The position numbers and the translations under genes were made by a program. This document shows positions 1 through 8,014 of a stretch of 64,000 bases of DNA, in pieces. Source of the stretch: Chloracidobacterium sp. N (GTDB taxonomy: Bacteria; Acidobacteriota; Blastocatellia; Chloracidobacteriales; Chloracidobacteriaceae); NCBI RefSeq assembly GCF_018304765.1, contig NZ_CP072642.1:2261819-2325818 (forward strand), written 5' to 3'. The notes under the pieces were generated by a model. The model was not told the DNA's origin. It did no database searches and saw only the letters and a list, made by a program, of their open reading frames with translations. Positions within the stretch are counted from its first letter, which is position 1. Every line of letters starts with the position of its first letter.

Positions 1-199
1 GGAACTTCGGGATACCTGCTCCGGGTATCTTCCGGTATCTTCTTTGCCGCCTCGCCCATGACCTCCAGCGAACGAATCACCGCATTGGCGGTCTTCCGGT
101 CGTGGATGAATTCTTCGAGCCCATCCCCTCCACAAACTCCAAAGCCTCTTCGGCCGCGTTCCACATGTCCTCCAGATAGTCCTTCAAGGTTCGGCTCAT
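1..199 (-). pseudogene. HEPN (DUF86, HepT-like) gene, frameshifted and cut by window edge
   Basis: Read on the minus strand from ATG 199, the first ~26 codons (MSRTLKDYLEDMWNAAEEAL...) match the start of the HEPN/DUF86 family, the RNase-like toxin partner of MNT nucleotidyltransferases. Near position 120 the family sequence jumps to another frame, where it continues as EEFIHDRKTANAVIR and EVMGEAAKKIPEDTRSRYPE up to the window edge. One extra G in the run at about 120-123 would restore the frame, so this is a one-base loss in a short G run. It is either a genuine inactivating mutation or a homopolymer sequencing error. The start ATG overlaps the stop of the upstream MNT gene (ATGA), the usual coupling for this pair. 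The RX4HXY active site would lie beyond the window. Confidence 0.7.
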
Positions 200-489
200 A
201 TTGGCAACGCCTCTTGGAGGATGTACTTGCCGATGTGGGGTTTGAGGGCCTGGCGCGTCACCAGTTCCACCCGCACGCCCAAGAGATCGCTTAGGTACTG
301 CTCCAGTTGAAGGAACCGAAAGAAGCCGGGGGGATCGTCAAACTCCACCAGGATGTCCAGGTCACTTTCTGCCGTCGCCTCTCCCCGCACATGGGAGCCG
401 AAGATGGCAAGCTCCCGAACCCCGTAGCTTTGCGCCAGCTCTTCTTTGTGCTGCCGGAGAATCTGTATAAGCCGCTCAAGGTTTTCCAT
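196..489 (-). CDS. MNT-family nucleotidyltransferase (MntA-like antitoxin)
   Basis: A 97-residue minimal nucleotidyltransferase of the MNT/DNA polymerase beta superfamily. The GSHVRGEATAESDLDILVEF stretch (residues 31-50) supplies the GSX10DXD motif with D43 and D45. The third acidic position is a glutamate (E75 in VRVELVT) where Asp is more usual. Proteins of this family pair with HEPN toxins and, in the best studied HepT/MntA system, AMPylate a Tyr of the toxin. Here the gene is followed by an overlapping HEPN gene that is frameshifted. If that frameshift is real, the antitoxin would be an orphan. Identification of the family is secure; the toxin-antitoxin role is inferred from gene order. 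Confidence 0.85.
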   Translation of the reverse strand: MENLERLIQILRQHKEELAQSYGVRELAIFGSHVRGEATAESDLDILVEFDDPPGFFRFLQLEQYLSDLLGVRVELVTRQALKPHIGKYILQEALPI

Positions 490-499
490 TTACTTTCCT

Positions 500-756
500 C
501 TTGATGCGCATAACGGATACGGTGCGCTTCCATGGCGAGGAAGAAGGCTTCGCTGCGTCCACTAAAATCGCGCCCTGTCCCGGTTGTCACGCTTACCCTG
601 TCAGGTTCTTTACACTGAGAATACAGGGATAAAACTTCTGGGTCTTCGCGCTAACGACTTCAATCTTGATACGGTTTCCAAGCTGCTCGTGCGTGAGCAG
701 GCGCACCGGCTCGGGCAAAAGGGGATGAATCGGCTGGCTGTGCAGGAAAGCTGGAG
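500..756 (-). pseudogene. Decayed N-terminal fragment of a SNF2/DEAD-type helicase (tentative)
   Basis: Two minus-strand reading-frame pieces look like relics of one gene. The first (about 746-593) reads LLPEPVRLLTHEQLGNRIKI and then VVSAKTQKFYPCILSV before a stop. The second (about 590-500), in another frame, reads RDFSGRSEAFFLAMEAHRIR YAHQ before running out just upstream of the MNT gene. As I remember them, large SNF2-like helicases begin with an 'EPVRVL..E.LG' segment followed by a 'GE.F.LA.EA.RIRLA' segment ahead of the Walker A motif. No motor motif is present here. The similarity is from memory and is weak, so the assignment is tentative; otherwise this stretch holds no intact gene. 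Confidence 0.35.
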
Positions 757-830
<74 letters not shown>

Positions 831-848
831 CCGCAACGAAGGCCCCAG

Positions 849-877
849 ACCCTAACAAACTCTTGCACCAACGTCAA
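849..877 (-). promoter_or_regulatory. Candidate sigma-70 promoter of tRNA-Val
   Basis: On the minus strand TTGACG (877-872) is separated by exactly 17 nt from TAGGGT (854-849). The expected start would be near 842, about 12 nt before the tRNA 5' end at 830. The -35 box is a strong match and the -10 box is weak, but the spacing and position fit a stable-RNA promoter. Confidence 0.45.
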
Positions 878-937
878 TTCAACCGATACAAACCAGCGCA
901 CAGGCACGCCATCCCACCACTGCATACATAACCCTTT

Positions 938-1999
938 ATGCAAACACGAACCCTGCGCTGCATCCTGACCGGACTGGGCAACATCGGGCGTACCTTTCTG
1001 GAAATGCTCCCCAGCCGCACCACGCTCCTGCGCGAACGCTACGGACTGACCCTTCAGTTCGTCGCCGTGGCCGATACTTCAGGCTGCCTCGTCGGTGAAC
1101 AGGGGCTGGACCCCGCCGCCATTGTGGAAGCCAAACGCCGCCGCCAGGGCGTCACCACACTGGCCGGCGGCAACCTCCACGTCACGGACATGCTGACCGC
1201 CGTCCGGCAACTGCCCGCCGACCTGCTCCTGGAAGCCACCCCGACCGACATCCAGACCGGACAGCCGGGACTCGACCTCGTGCGCGCGGCCCTCCAACGC
1301 GGGATGCACGTCGTCATGGCAAGCAAAGGTGCGCTCGTCGTCGCCTTCGATGAACTGGCCCGACACAGCGACTGGTCCGGCAACCGCCATGCGCCACGGC
1401 TGCGTTTCAGCGGCGCCGTGGCCGGGGCGCTCCCCAGTGTCAACGTTGGCTGGCGCGACCTGGCCGGCGGCGAAATCACCACACTTGAAGCCGTCCTCAA
1501 CGGCACAACCCAGGTCATGCTGACCATGATGGGGGAAGGAAAAACCTACGCCGAAGCCTTGGCGGAAGCGCAGCGCATCGGCATTGCCGAACCCGATCCG
1601 ACCCTCGATGTCGAGGGCTGGGATGCCGCCAACAAGCTGCTCATTCTGGCCAATGCCGTCCTGCGCCAACCCACACGCCTTTCCGGCATCGCCGTGGAAG
1701 GCATCACGCATATCACCCCGGATGACATCCGGCAGGCCCGGCATAACGGCGGCAATCTCATCCTTCTGGCCCGGGCCGAACGCGGAGCCGATGGACGCTA
1801 TGCCCTGAGCGTCCGCCCAACCGCCGTTCCAGCCCATCACCCGCTGGCGCGTCTGGGCATGCAGGAAGCTGGCATCGTCTATCACAGCGATATTTTCGGA
1901 CGGACGGCAGCCTTCAGCATGGAAGACGGCCCCCTTGGAACCGCCGCCGCCATGCTGCGCGATATTCTCTCCATCGCGCCTGACATCCTGCCCGAATAA
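938..1999 (+). CDS. hom: Homoserine dehydrogenase
   Basis: 353-residue NAD(P)-dependent homoserine dehydrogenase, which reduces aspartate-4-semialdehyde to homoserine in the threonine/methionine branch of the aspartate pathway. The N-terminal Rossmann motif GLGNIG is at residues 12-17. The catalytic domain contains NGTTQVMLTMM and later DPTLDVEGWDAANK, the conserved segment with D and K residues of the active site. The protein ends without the C-terminal ACT regulatory domain of the ~430-residue forms, so threonine feedback inhibition through that domain is not expected. It stands alone behind the divergent tRNA-Val gene. Confidence 0.9.
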   Translation: MQTRTLRCILTGLGNIGRTFLEMLPSRTTLLRERYGLTLQFVAVADTSGCLVGEQGLDPAAIVEAKRRRQGVTTLAGGNLHVTDMLTAVRQLPADLLLEATPTDIQTGQPGLDLVRAALQRGMHVVMASKGALVVAFDELARHSDWSGNRHAPRLRFSGAVAGALPSVNVGWRDLAGGEITTLEAVLNGTTQVMLTMMGEGKTYAEALAEAQRIGIAEPDPTLDVEGWDAANKLLILANAVLRQPTRLSGIAVEGITHITPDDIRQARHNGGNLILLARAERGADGRYALSVRPTAVPAHHPLARLGMQEAGIVYHSDIFGRTAAFSMEDGPLGTAAAMLRDILSIAPDILPE

Positions 2000-2197
2000 T
2001 GCCCGGACCAACGCCGTGCAAGGTACGCTTTCCAGCCAAAGCGTATGGCGGCTGCCAGGCAACGTTCGCAGATGGCTTCGCTTCGTAAGCTTACGTTCAC
2101 TGCCCGAACATCAGATTTCGCTATGTTTTTGCCCGTATCTCAACCCACCGTTCGCACAGGACAGAACCCCAGACGTAGAGGAGGACTGACTTCCACG

Positions 2198-2722
2198 ATG
2201 GTTCGCAAGGCAGCGGCTTGGCTTTTACTGGCAGCACTTCTTACCTTCATACCGAGCCGGACGGCACACGCCGGCGTTCCTACCGCTGACAACCTCATTG
2301 GCGGACAATCCCAAACCTTCACGCTTACCGACCAGTACAACCGCCCCCGTACAATTGCTTTCCCAACCGACAAACCGCTGGTGCTTATGCTTGGCGACCG
2401 TGGCGGTTCGGAACAAATCGAACCCTGGGTGCGGGAACTGTACCAACGCTATGGCGACAGCATCGAGATTCAGGGCATTGCCATCCTGCGCGGCGTGCCG
2501 GCGCCGATCCGTCCCATCATTCGGAGCCAACTGCGCAGCCGCGCGCCCAAAAGCGTCCTTCTCGACTGGGGCGGCGCGATTGCCGACATGTACCGTTGCC
2601 AAAGCGAAGTCTGTAACGTAGTGGTCATTGACCGCCAAGGGCGCATTTCCACCATCGTACGCGGCGGCGTCTCACCCGAACGTGCCCGGCTGGTCTGCCA
2701 GGCCCTTGACCGCATACGCTAA
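2198..2722 (+). CDS. Secreted thioredoxin-fold protein without redox cysteines
   Basis: 174-residue exported protein of unknown role. The N-terminus has a basic start (MVRKAA), a hydrophobic core and an AHA-type cleavage site near residue 27, a Sec signal peptide. The mature part reads like a peroxiredoxin/thioredoxin fold: a FTLTDQYNRP segment, a strand KPLVLMLGDRGG, then VVVIDRQGRISTIVRGG. The position where a CXXC would sit after the first strand (GDRGGSEQIEP) has no cysteine; only two cysteines in the MYRCQSEVCNV segment and one near the C-terminus remain. I chose ATG 2198 because a GAGGAGG ribosome-binding site precedes it and the signal peptide begins there; an in-frame upstream extension looks non-coding. 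Confidence 0.7.
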   Translation: MVRKAAAWLLLAALLTFIPSRTAHAGVPTADNLIGGQSQTFTLTDQYNRPRTIAFPTDKPLVLMLGDRGGSEQIEPWVRELYQRYGDSIEIQGIAILRGVPAPIRPIIRSQLRSRAPKSVLLDWGGAIADMYRCQSEVCNVVVIDRQGRISTIVRGGVSPERARLVCQALDRIR

Positions 2723-2794
2723 CCTCACGGCTTCGCTCCTTGGACATCACCGGCCGGGCGCAACGCGCTGGCCGGCAATGACCAAATCCCATCA

Positions 2795-3337
2795 TCAAAC
2801 AGCGATAACTGTTATCTCCGGGTTGAACTCATCCCGCAGGATGCTCTGAATGCCATACAGCGTGCCGGAAATCGAACTCGGACAACTGCCACAGGCCCCC
2901 TGATAACGGACGGCCAGTGTGTTGTCCTGGTAACTGACGACTTCCAGTCCGCCACCATCGCCCGCCAGACCCGGACGAATCCGCGCATCCAGAATGTCGT
3001 TGATTCGGTCAAGGTCGGGATTTTCCCCCCGCTTGATGTTCGGCGCAGCCGGCGCACTTGCGCTGACCGGCTCGGCCGCACGGATGGGAATTGCCACCTG
3101 ACGCAACAACTCATCCCACTCCACTTCATTGTCTTTGGTGATGGTGATGAAGCGGTCCATCATAAAGACACTCTTCACGTGGGGAATGGCCAACAACGCC
3201 TCGGCCAGCGGATGGGCTGCCGCATCCTGAAGGTTGGAAAAACTGAGCGAAACGCCCGGCGCGGTAATGGGTTCCTTGAGTACGATTTTCCGGGCTGCCG
3301 GATTGGGCGTGTACTCGATGTCATAAATCTTTGGCAT
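2795..3337 (-). CDS. nfuA: Nfu-type iron-sulfur cluster scaffold/carrier
   Basis: 180-residue protein with an N-terminal Nfu_N domain (YTPNPAARKIVLKEPI at residues 10-25) and a C-terminal NifU domain. The NifU domain carries the cluster-binding C149-G-S-C152 in GACGSCPSS. These proteins hold or deliver [4Fe-4S] clusters to client enzymes in the cytoplasm. The start MPKIYDIEYTP is preferred because the Nfu_N domain begins there; a longer in-frame extension to 3430 has no family resemblance. It is transcribed convergently to the preceding secreted protein gene and divergently from thiE. The window also encodes clients that need clusters, for example the TrmA-like methyltransferase, plus a SufR-like regulator and Mrp. 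Confidence 0.88.
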   Translation of the reverse strand: MPKIYDIEYTPNPAARKIVLKEPITAPGVSLSFSNLQDAAAHPLAEALLAIPHVKSVFMMDRFITITKDNEVEWDELLRQVAIPIRAAEPVSASAPAAPNIKRGENPDLDRINDILDARIRPGLAGDGGGLEVVSYQDNTLAVRYQGACGSCPSSISGTLYGIQSILRDEFNPEITVIAV

Positions 3338-3492
3338 GGCAACACAATCCTGAACAACAAGGTCTGACCACCGGCCGGCAGGACCACCTCCCCCGACAAC
3401 GCGCGTGGTCTCTGCCAGCATCATAAGCAACCTGCCCGCCTTCGGTAGGCCGAATTTCCGTCACGGGCGCATACGTGCCTTGCTGATAGTCT

Positions 3493-4101
3493 ATGCAACG
3501 CTACCTCATCACTGACCGCCGCCGTCTGTTCCGGGAAGGCGAACCCTACACCGAAGCGATAGCTGTACGGCGTCTCGTGGCGCTGGCCCGCTTCGCCGCC
3601 AGGGAAGGCATAGACTACCTTCAGTTGCGGGAAAAGGACTGGACAGCGCGCCAGATCACCGAGGTGGCAACGGCGATGGCCGCCGTTCTGGGCGAGACCC
3701 GAACCAGGTTGCTGGTCAACGACCGCTTCGATGTCGCCCTGGCTGCCCGGGCCCATGGTGTTCACCTCACCACGCGGTCGCTGCCAGCAAGGATCGTCCG
3801 GCAGTGTGTTCCGTCGGGCTTTCTCATCGCCGTCTCAACCCACAACCGCTGCGAAATTGCGGAAGCGGAAGGCTTTGCTGACTTTGCCGTGTGCGGTCCG
3901 GTTTTTCCGTCGGGAGACAAACCGGTTCTGGGGCTGGAAGCCTTTGCCGAACTGGCACGGACGACTTCCCTGCCGCTCTTCGCACTGGGCGGGATCGGCC
4001 CCGACCAGGCAGCACACGTACGGCAGGCCGGCGCTGCCGGCATCGCCGCCATTCGCGCCTTTGCCGGAGAGTTTCTCACCAGCTTCAACCCTGACACTTG
4101 A
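3493..4101 (+). CDS. thiE: Thiamine phosphate synthase / TenI family protein
   Basis: 202-residue TIM-barrel protein that couples HMP-pyrophosphate and thiazole phosphate to thiamine phosphate. Visible family signatures are YLQLREKDW (residues ~37-45), LLVNDRFDVALAARAHGVHL, and the phosphate-binding LFALGGIGPDQA near the C-terminus with VCGPVFPS before it. It is a standalone gene with no thiazole or HMP gene next to it and I see no TPP riboswitch in the 155-nt upstream gap. TenI-type paralogues share this fold, so the catalytic assignment is likely but not certain. Confidence 0.75.
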   Translation: MQRYLITDRRRLFREGEPYTEAIAVRRLVALARFAAREGIDYLQLREKDWTARQITEVATAMAAVLGETRTRLLVNDRFDVALAARAHGVHLTTRSLPARIVRQCVPSGFLIAVSTHNRCEIAEAEGFADFAVCGPVFPSGDKPVLGLEAFAELARTTSLPLFALGGIGPDQAAHVRQAGAAGIAAIRAFAGEFLTSFNPDT

Positions 4102-4157
4102 CAGAACAATAATTGTGATGGCATTTCATCCACATATCATCCAAGGAGGAAACAACC

Positions 4158-4952
4158 ATGGCATTCCGTCTGTTCAGTTTTGTGGTGTGGTTGGCATTTT
4201 CCCTGATGGTGGCGACACCCGTCGGTGCCCAGGAGGGTGAGCGTACCGGTAGCGCCACGCCCTCACAAACCGGCTCGGTCATGCCTGTGCCGGATACCTT
4301 GACCGGCAGTGGTCAGGCAGCCGTGCGCGTCTGGGGGGTGGCGCAGACGGCCCAACCCTATGCGGCGGCTTTTCTTGTAACCCACAACCGCACCGGGAAG
4401 TACGTTTCAGCCCTGCAACTCAAATGGCTGCTCTTTGACCTCAAGACGGACAGGCTGCTGGAAGAGGGTCGTGCAACGGCCCGCCGGCTGCCGGTCAGCA
4501 TTGTTGAATCACTGCAGGAGAAGTCGCGCCTTGAGGATTTTGTCAACCTTCTCGGAACATCCGACTACGGACTGCCACTTGAGCCTTTCCGAAAGAAGTA
4601 TCCAGACACGGCGCTGAAGCTGGTTTTCGTCGTTGAGCAGGCCCAGCTTCTGGGGGGCGAAACCTGGTCACGGGAAATCGTCCCGACGTTTCCCAACGAA
4701 CCAGAAACCAGCGGCTACTGTCCAAACCAAAGGTGTGAGGCCGTCACAGACGCCAACGGCAATCTCGCCGGGTTTCGGTGCGATGACTTCAACGCCAGGG
4801 GGTTGCGCTGTGAAAACCACGGGACGTACTGCGCGATCTATCCTTGCCAGGCCCTTCAGCCCCAAGGGCTGAACCGAGGAATGGGACGTCCGCTCTGTGA
4901 CACCCAGGGCAAACCTTCGTTTTGCGAAGACTGGTGGGCCATTTTCCCCTGA
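4158..4952 (+). CDS. Secreted cysteine-rich protein of unknown function
   Basis: 264 residues with a clear Sec signal peptide (MAFRLFSFVVWLAFSLMVATPVGAQ, cut after residue ~25). The middle (residues 50-180) is a soluble mixed alpha/beta stretch without a family I recognise. The last ~75 residues hold ten cysteines in segments such as GYCPNQRCEA, GFRCDDF, RCENHGTYCAIYPC and PLCDTQGK, suggesting disulfide bonds and a periplasmic or extracellular location. Translation starts behind an excellent AAGGAGGAA ribosome-binding site. A TTGACA hexamer at 4098-4103 could be a -35 box, but the -10 match is poor. No partner gene is evident. Confidence 0.65.
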   Translation: MAFRLFSFVVWLAFSLMVATPVGAQEGERTGSATPSQTGSVMPVPDTLTGSGQAAVRVWGVAQTAQPYAAAFLVTHNRTGKYVSALQLKWLLFDLKTDRLLEEGRATARRLPVSIVESLQEKSRLEDFVNLLGTSDYGLPLEPFRKKYPDTALKLVFVVEQAQLLGGETWSREIVPTFPNEPETSGYCPNQRCEAVTDANGNLAGFRCDDFNARGLRCENHGTYCAIYPCQALQPQGLNRGMGRPLCDTQGKPSFCEDWWAIFP

Positions 4953-4964
4953 ATGCCAAAAAAC

Positions 4965-5054
4965 GTAGGGGCGGTTAGCCGTAGCAGTAGGGGCGGTTGG
5001 CCAACCGCCCGTTCTACAGCCAACCACCCCCACGGACAACCGCCCCCACGGCCA
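4965..5054. repeat. GTAGGGGCGGTT palindromic repeat cluster
   Basis: The gap between the cysteine-rich protein and the acyl-CoA dehydrogenase contains a perfect 20-bp palindrome at 4991-5010 (GGGCGGTTGG and its reverse complement). An upstream partial copy (GTAGGGGCGGTTAGCCGTAG, 4966-4985) and degenerate downstream copies with CCGCCCCCAC flank it. It could form a hairpin and terminate both convergent genes. I recall similar palindromes starting GTAGGGGCG in genomes of hot-spring mat bacteria, but I cannot check this. Confidence 0.7.
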
Positions 5055-5064
5055 CCGGCCCTGG

Positions 5065-6219
5065 TCACGGCTGCCGCAGCATCTCACGCGCAATGACAAG
5101 GCGCTGAATTTCAGACGTTCCCTCGCCAATCGTGCAGAGTTTGGCATCGCGCCAGAACTTCTCGGCCGGATAGTCTTTCGTGTAGCCGTAGCCGCCGTGA
5201 ATCTGGATGGCTTCTTCCGCCACCCGGACGGCCATTTCTGAAGCGTACAGCTTGGCCATGGCGGATTCCTTTGTCGTACGCTTGCCGGCATCCTTCATCG
5301 CTGCCGCTTTCCAGGTCAGCAGGCGGGCGGCTTCGATCTGGGTTGCCATATCGGCCAGCTTCCACTGAATGGCCTGAAACTCGGCAATCGGACGCCCAAA
5401 GGCATAGCGTTCCCGGGCATAGCGCAGGGCCGCTTCGTACGCGCCCTGGGCAATACCGACCGACAGGGACGCAATGGAGATGCGTCCGCCGTCGAGAATC
5501 CTGAGCGCATCCACGAAACCTTCGTTTTCCCTGCCGAGCAGGTTTTCGGCCGGCACTTTCATATCCACAAAAGCCAGGCTGGCCGTGTCGGAAGCGCGCA
5601 TGCCGAGCTTGTTTTCCTTTTTGCCCCGCACAAAGCCCGGCGTGTCCGTCGGGACAATGAAGGCTGAAATCCCATGCGTCCCCTTTGACCGGTCAGTGCT
5701 TGCCAACACAACGCACGTGTCGGCATAGCTTGCGTGAGTGATGAAGTTTTTGTTGCCGTTGAGAACAAAATGCCCATTTTGTCGCACGGCCGTGGTGGAT
5801 AAACCGGCCGCGTCACTGCCGGAGCCGGGTTCGGTCAGGGCCCACGCGCCAAGTTTTTCGCCACGCGCCAGTGGCGCGACGAAGGTCTCCCGCTGCGCCT
5901 CCGTGCCGGCTGTGAAGATGTGATTCGTCCCCAGCGAGTTGTGGGCGGCAACCCCCAGCGCCACGGACGGGTCCACCCGCGCCAACTCTTCGATAATGGT
6001 GGCATACTCGATGTAACCCAAACCTGCCCCGCCATAAGCTTCCGGGATGATGATGCCCATCAGCCCCATTTCAGCCAGTTTGGGCTGAAGTTCCAGGGGA
6101 AACTGCTGCGGCTCATCCCACGCCATCACATAGGGGGCAATTTCGGCTTCGGCAAATTCCCGGACCGAGAACTTGATCCGGGACTGTTCTTCAGTGAGGT
6201 CCAGATGCATAACGCCCAT
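5065..6219 (-). CDS. Acyl-CoA dehydrogenase
   Basis: 384-residue FAD-dependent acyl-CoA dehydrogenase, full length for the family. FAD- and substrate-contact segments are present: [20 protein letters not shown] (residues ~127-146) and the C-terminal [20 protein letters not shown] with the ARDAK-type end, followed by [15 protein letters not shown]. The catalytic Glu of short/medium-chain enzymes corresponds to the region around [10 protein letters not shown] / TIGEGTSE. The substrate (butyryl-, isovaleryl- or isobutyryl-CoA type) cannot be set from sequence inspection. The gene starts 8 nt behind AAGGAG. Its presence near a fused 2-oxoacid dehydrogenase E1 suggests branched-chain acyl-CoA oxidation. 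Confidence 0.92.
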   Translation of the reverse strand: MGVMHLDLTEEQSRIKFSVREFAEAEIAPYVMAWDEPQQFPLELQPKLAEMGLMGIIIPEAYGGAGLGYIEYATIIEELARVDPSVALGVAAHNSLGTNHIFTAGTEAQRETFVAPLARGEKLGAWALTEPGSGSDAAGLSTTAVRQNGHFVLNGNKNFITHASYADTCVVLASTDRSKGTHGISAFIVPTDTPGFVRGKKENKLGMRASDTASLAFVDMKVPAENLLGRENEGFVDALRILDGGRISIASLSVGIAQGAYEAALRYARERYAFGRPIAEFQAIQWKLADMATQIEAARLLTWKAAAMKDAGKRTTKESAMAKLYASEMAVRVAEEAIQIHGGYGYTKDYPAEKFWRDAKLCTIGEGTSEIQRLVIAREMLRQP

Positions 6220-6384
6220 AGTCTGACTCCTTGTTGCCGACGACCGGCGGAAAGAAACGAATGCCCAGCCGAAGCGGCCTCACACGACTTCGGCTCTATA
6301 AAAAAACCTTATTCAACGATAAGCTAAAACATTACCCGGAACAACCCCGGCGGAGCCGGGAGCAGAAGCGGACAGCAGAGGTTC

Positions 6385-7851
6385 ATGACGCAGCCTGCCC
6401 ACGATTCCCAACGTCCGGCGCGCTGGTGGCGCTGGCTGGCAACCCTTGGTGTCGGAAGCTTGGCCGGGGCATTGGCTCCGACGGACCTGGCCCCGAACAC
6501 CCGTCCTCTGGCCGGGGTTTTTGCCGCCGTCATCACGGGTCTCATCCTACAGCCGGCGCCGGGCGGACTCGTCGTTTTGCTGGGCGTCGTTGCAGCGGCC
6601 GTCACCGGTGCGTTGTCACCCAAGTCGGCGCTGGCCGGTTATGGCGATCCCACGGTCTGGCTCGTGCTGGCGGCGTGTCTGATGGCGCGTGCCATGACGC
6701 TCACCGGCTTTGGGCGGCGACTGGCCTTCTGGTTCATCCGGGCTATGGGCCGCCGGACGCTCGGCCTGGGCTACGCGCTCGTTGCCACGGATGTCACCTT
6801 GGCAGCGGTGATTCCCTCCAACGGCGCACGCGCCGGTGGGGTATTGTTTCCCATCGTCAAGAGTGTCGCTGAAGCGTACGACTCGCACCCCGGAGCAACG
6901 GCGCGTCGTCTGGGCGCTTTCCTGGTGGTGATGGTCTATCAGTGTGAAGTCATTGCCTGCGCCCTGTTCCTGACCGGGCAGGCCTCGAACATCCTCATTG
7001 CCCGGCTGGCCAAAACGACCGCCAATGTGGATTTGACCTATGGCGGCTGGTTTGTCGGCGGCAGCATCCCGGCGCTCATTTCGCTGGCCGTCGTGCCCCT
7101 GCTGCTCTACCGCCTGTTTCCGCCGGAGATCACCCACACGCCGGACGCCACCCGTTTGGCACAGGCCGAACTGGCGCAACTCGGCCCGATGAGCCGCGCC
7201 GAATGGATACTCGCTGGGATATTCGTGCTCGTCATCGGATTGTGGCTGGCGCCGACGGTTCCTATTTTCGCGGCACCGCTGCGTAGCCTCGGCCTCGAAG
7301 GCTTGCTCAACTACACCAGCGTGGCGCTCATCGGCGTCGGAACGCTGCTGCTGACGGGCGTTCTCACCTGGGAAGACGTGACCGGCGAACGCTTCGCCTG
7401 GGATGTCTTCCTGTGGTACGGCGGGCTGGTCCGGCTTGCCGAAGCCCTGGGCGAAACCGGGCTGACCGAACGTTTCGCGCAGGCCGTCGCCGGCAGTGCA
7501 GAAGGATGGACGTGGCCTCTGGCCGGGCTGACGCTGCTGGCCGCCTACTTCTATGCCCACTACGCCTTCGCCAGCATTACCGCCCATGCCACAGCCATGT
7601 ACGTCCCCTTTCTCGTCGTCCTGACGGCCGCCGGCACGCCTCCACTGCTGGCCGCTTTCGCGCTGGCCTATGCCTCAAACCTGTGCGCTGGACTGACCCA
7701 CTATGGAACGACACCGGCCCCCATCTACTTTGCGGCCGGCTATGTCTCGCAGCGTACGTGGTGGCGGCTGGGACTGGTGGCCTCAGTGGTCAATCTGACC
7801 ATCTGGCTGACCGTGGGACTGCTCTGGTGGCGCTTCCTTGGTTACTGGTGA
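6385..7851 (+). CDS. DASS/SLC13-type anion:sodium symporter
   Basis: 488-residue integral membrane protein with about 11-13 hydrophobic helices. The divalent anion symporter signature is seen twice: in the first half IPSNGARAGGVLFPIV (near residue 140-155, an SNG version of the usual SNT loop) with GQASNILIA, and in the second half ASITAHATAMYVPF with ASNLCAGLTHYGTTPAP. Family members import di- or tricarboxylates (2-oxoglutarate, malate, citrate) or sulfate. The second-half segments most resemble the plastid-type 2-oxoglutarate/malate translocators. Substrate is inferred only. It is divergent from the acyl-CoA dehydrogenase gene. Confidence 0.85.
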   Translation: MTQPAHDSQRPARWWRWLATLGVGSLAGALAPTDLAPNTRPLAGVFAAVITGLILQPAPGGLVVLLGVVAAAVTGALSPKSALAGYGDPTVWLVLAACLMARAMTLTGFGRRLAFWFIRAMGRRTLGLGYALVATDVTLAAVIPSNGARAGGVLFPIVKSVAEAYDSHPGATARRLGAFLVVMVYQCEVIACALFLTGQASNILIARLAKTTANVDLTYGGWFVGGSIPALISLAVVPLLLYRLFPPEITHTPDATRLAQAELAQLGPMSRAEWILAGIFVLVIGLWLAPTVPIFAAPLRSLGLEGLLNYTSVALIGVGTLLLTGVLTWEDVTGERFAWDVFLWYGGLVRLAEALGETGLTERFAQAVAGSAEGWTWPLAGLTLLAAYFYAHYAFASITAHATAMYVPFLVVLTAAGTPPLLAAFALAYASNLCAGLTHYGTTPAPIYFAAGYVSQRTWWRLGLVASVVNLTIWLTVGLLWWRFLGYW

Positions 7852-8014
7852 CGGCACACCGGCTGGAAGGAAAAGTGCCAAAACATACACTTTACATTTT
7901 TGGGCTTGAAAAACGACGCGCAACCAACGACAAACAGCATTTTACGCTCCGTCGTCCGGCGGCGCGGCGTGCTTCCCCGGCACGCCCGGATTTCTTTCCA
8001 AAGGAGATTGTCTT

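Noticed and set aside
3338-3492. TPP riboswitch before thiE
   Set aside because: No conserved CUGAGA/ACCUGA-like helices are visible; the spacer is only 155 nt and shared with a divergent gene.
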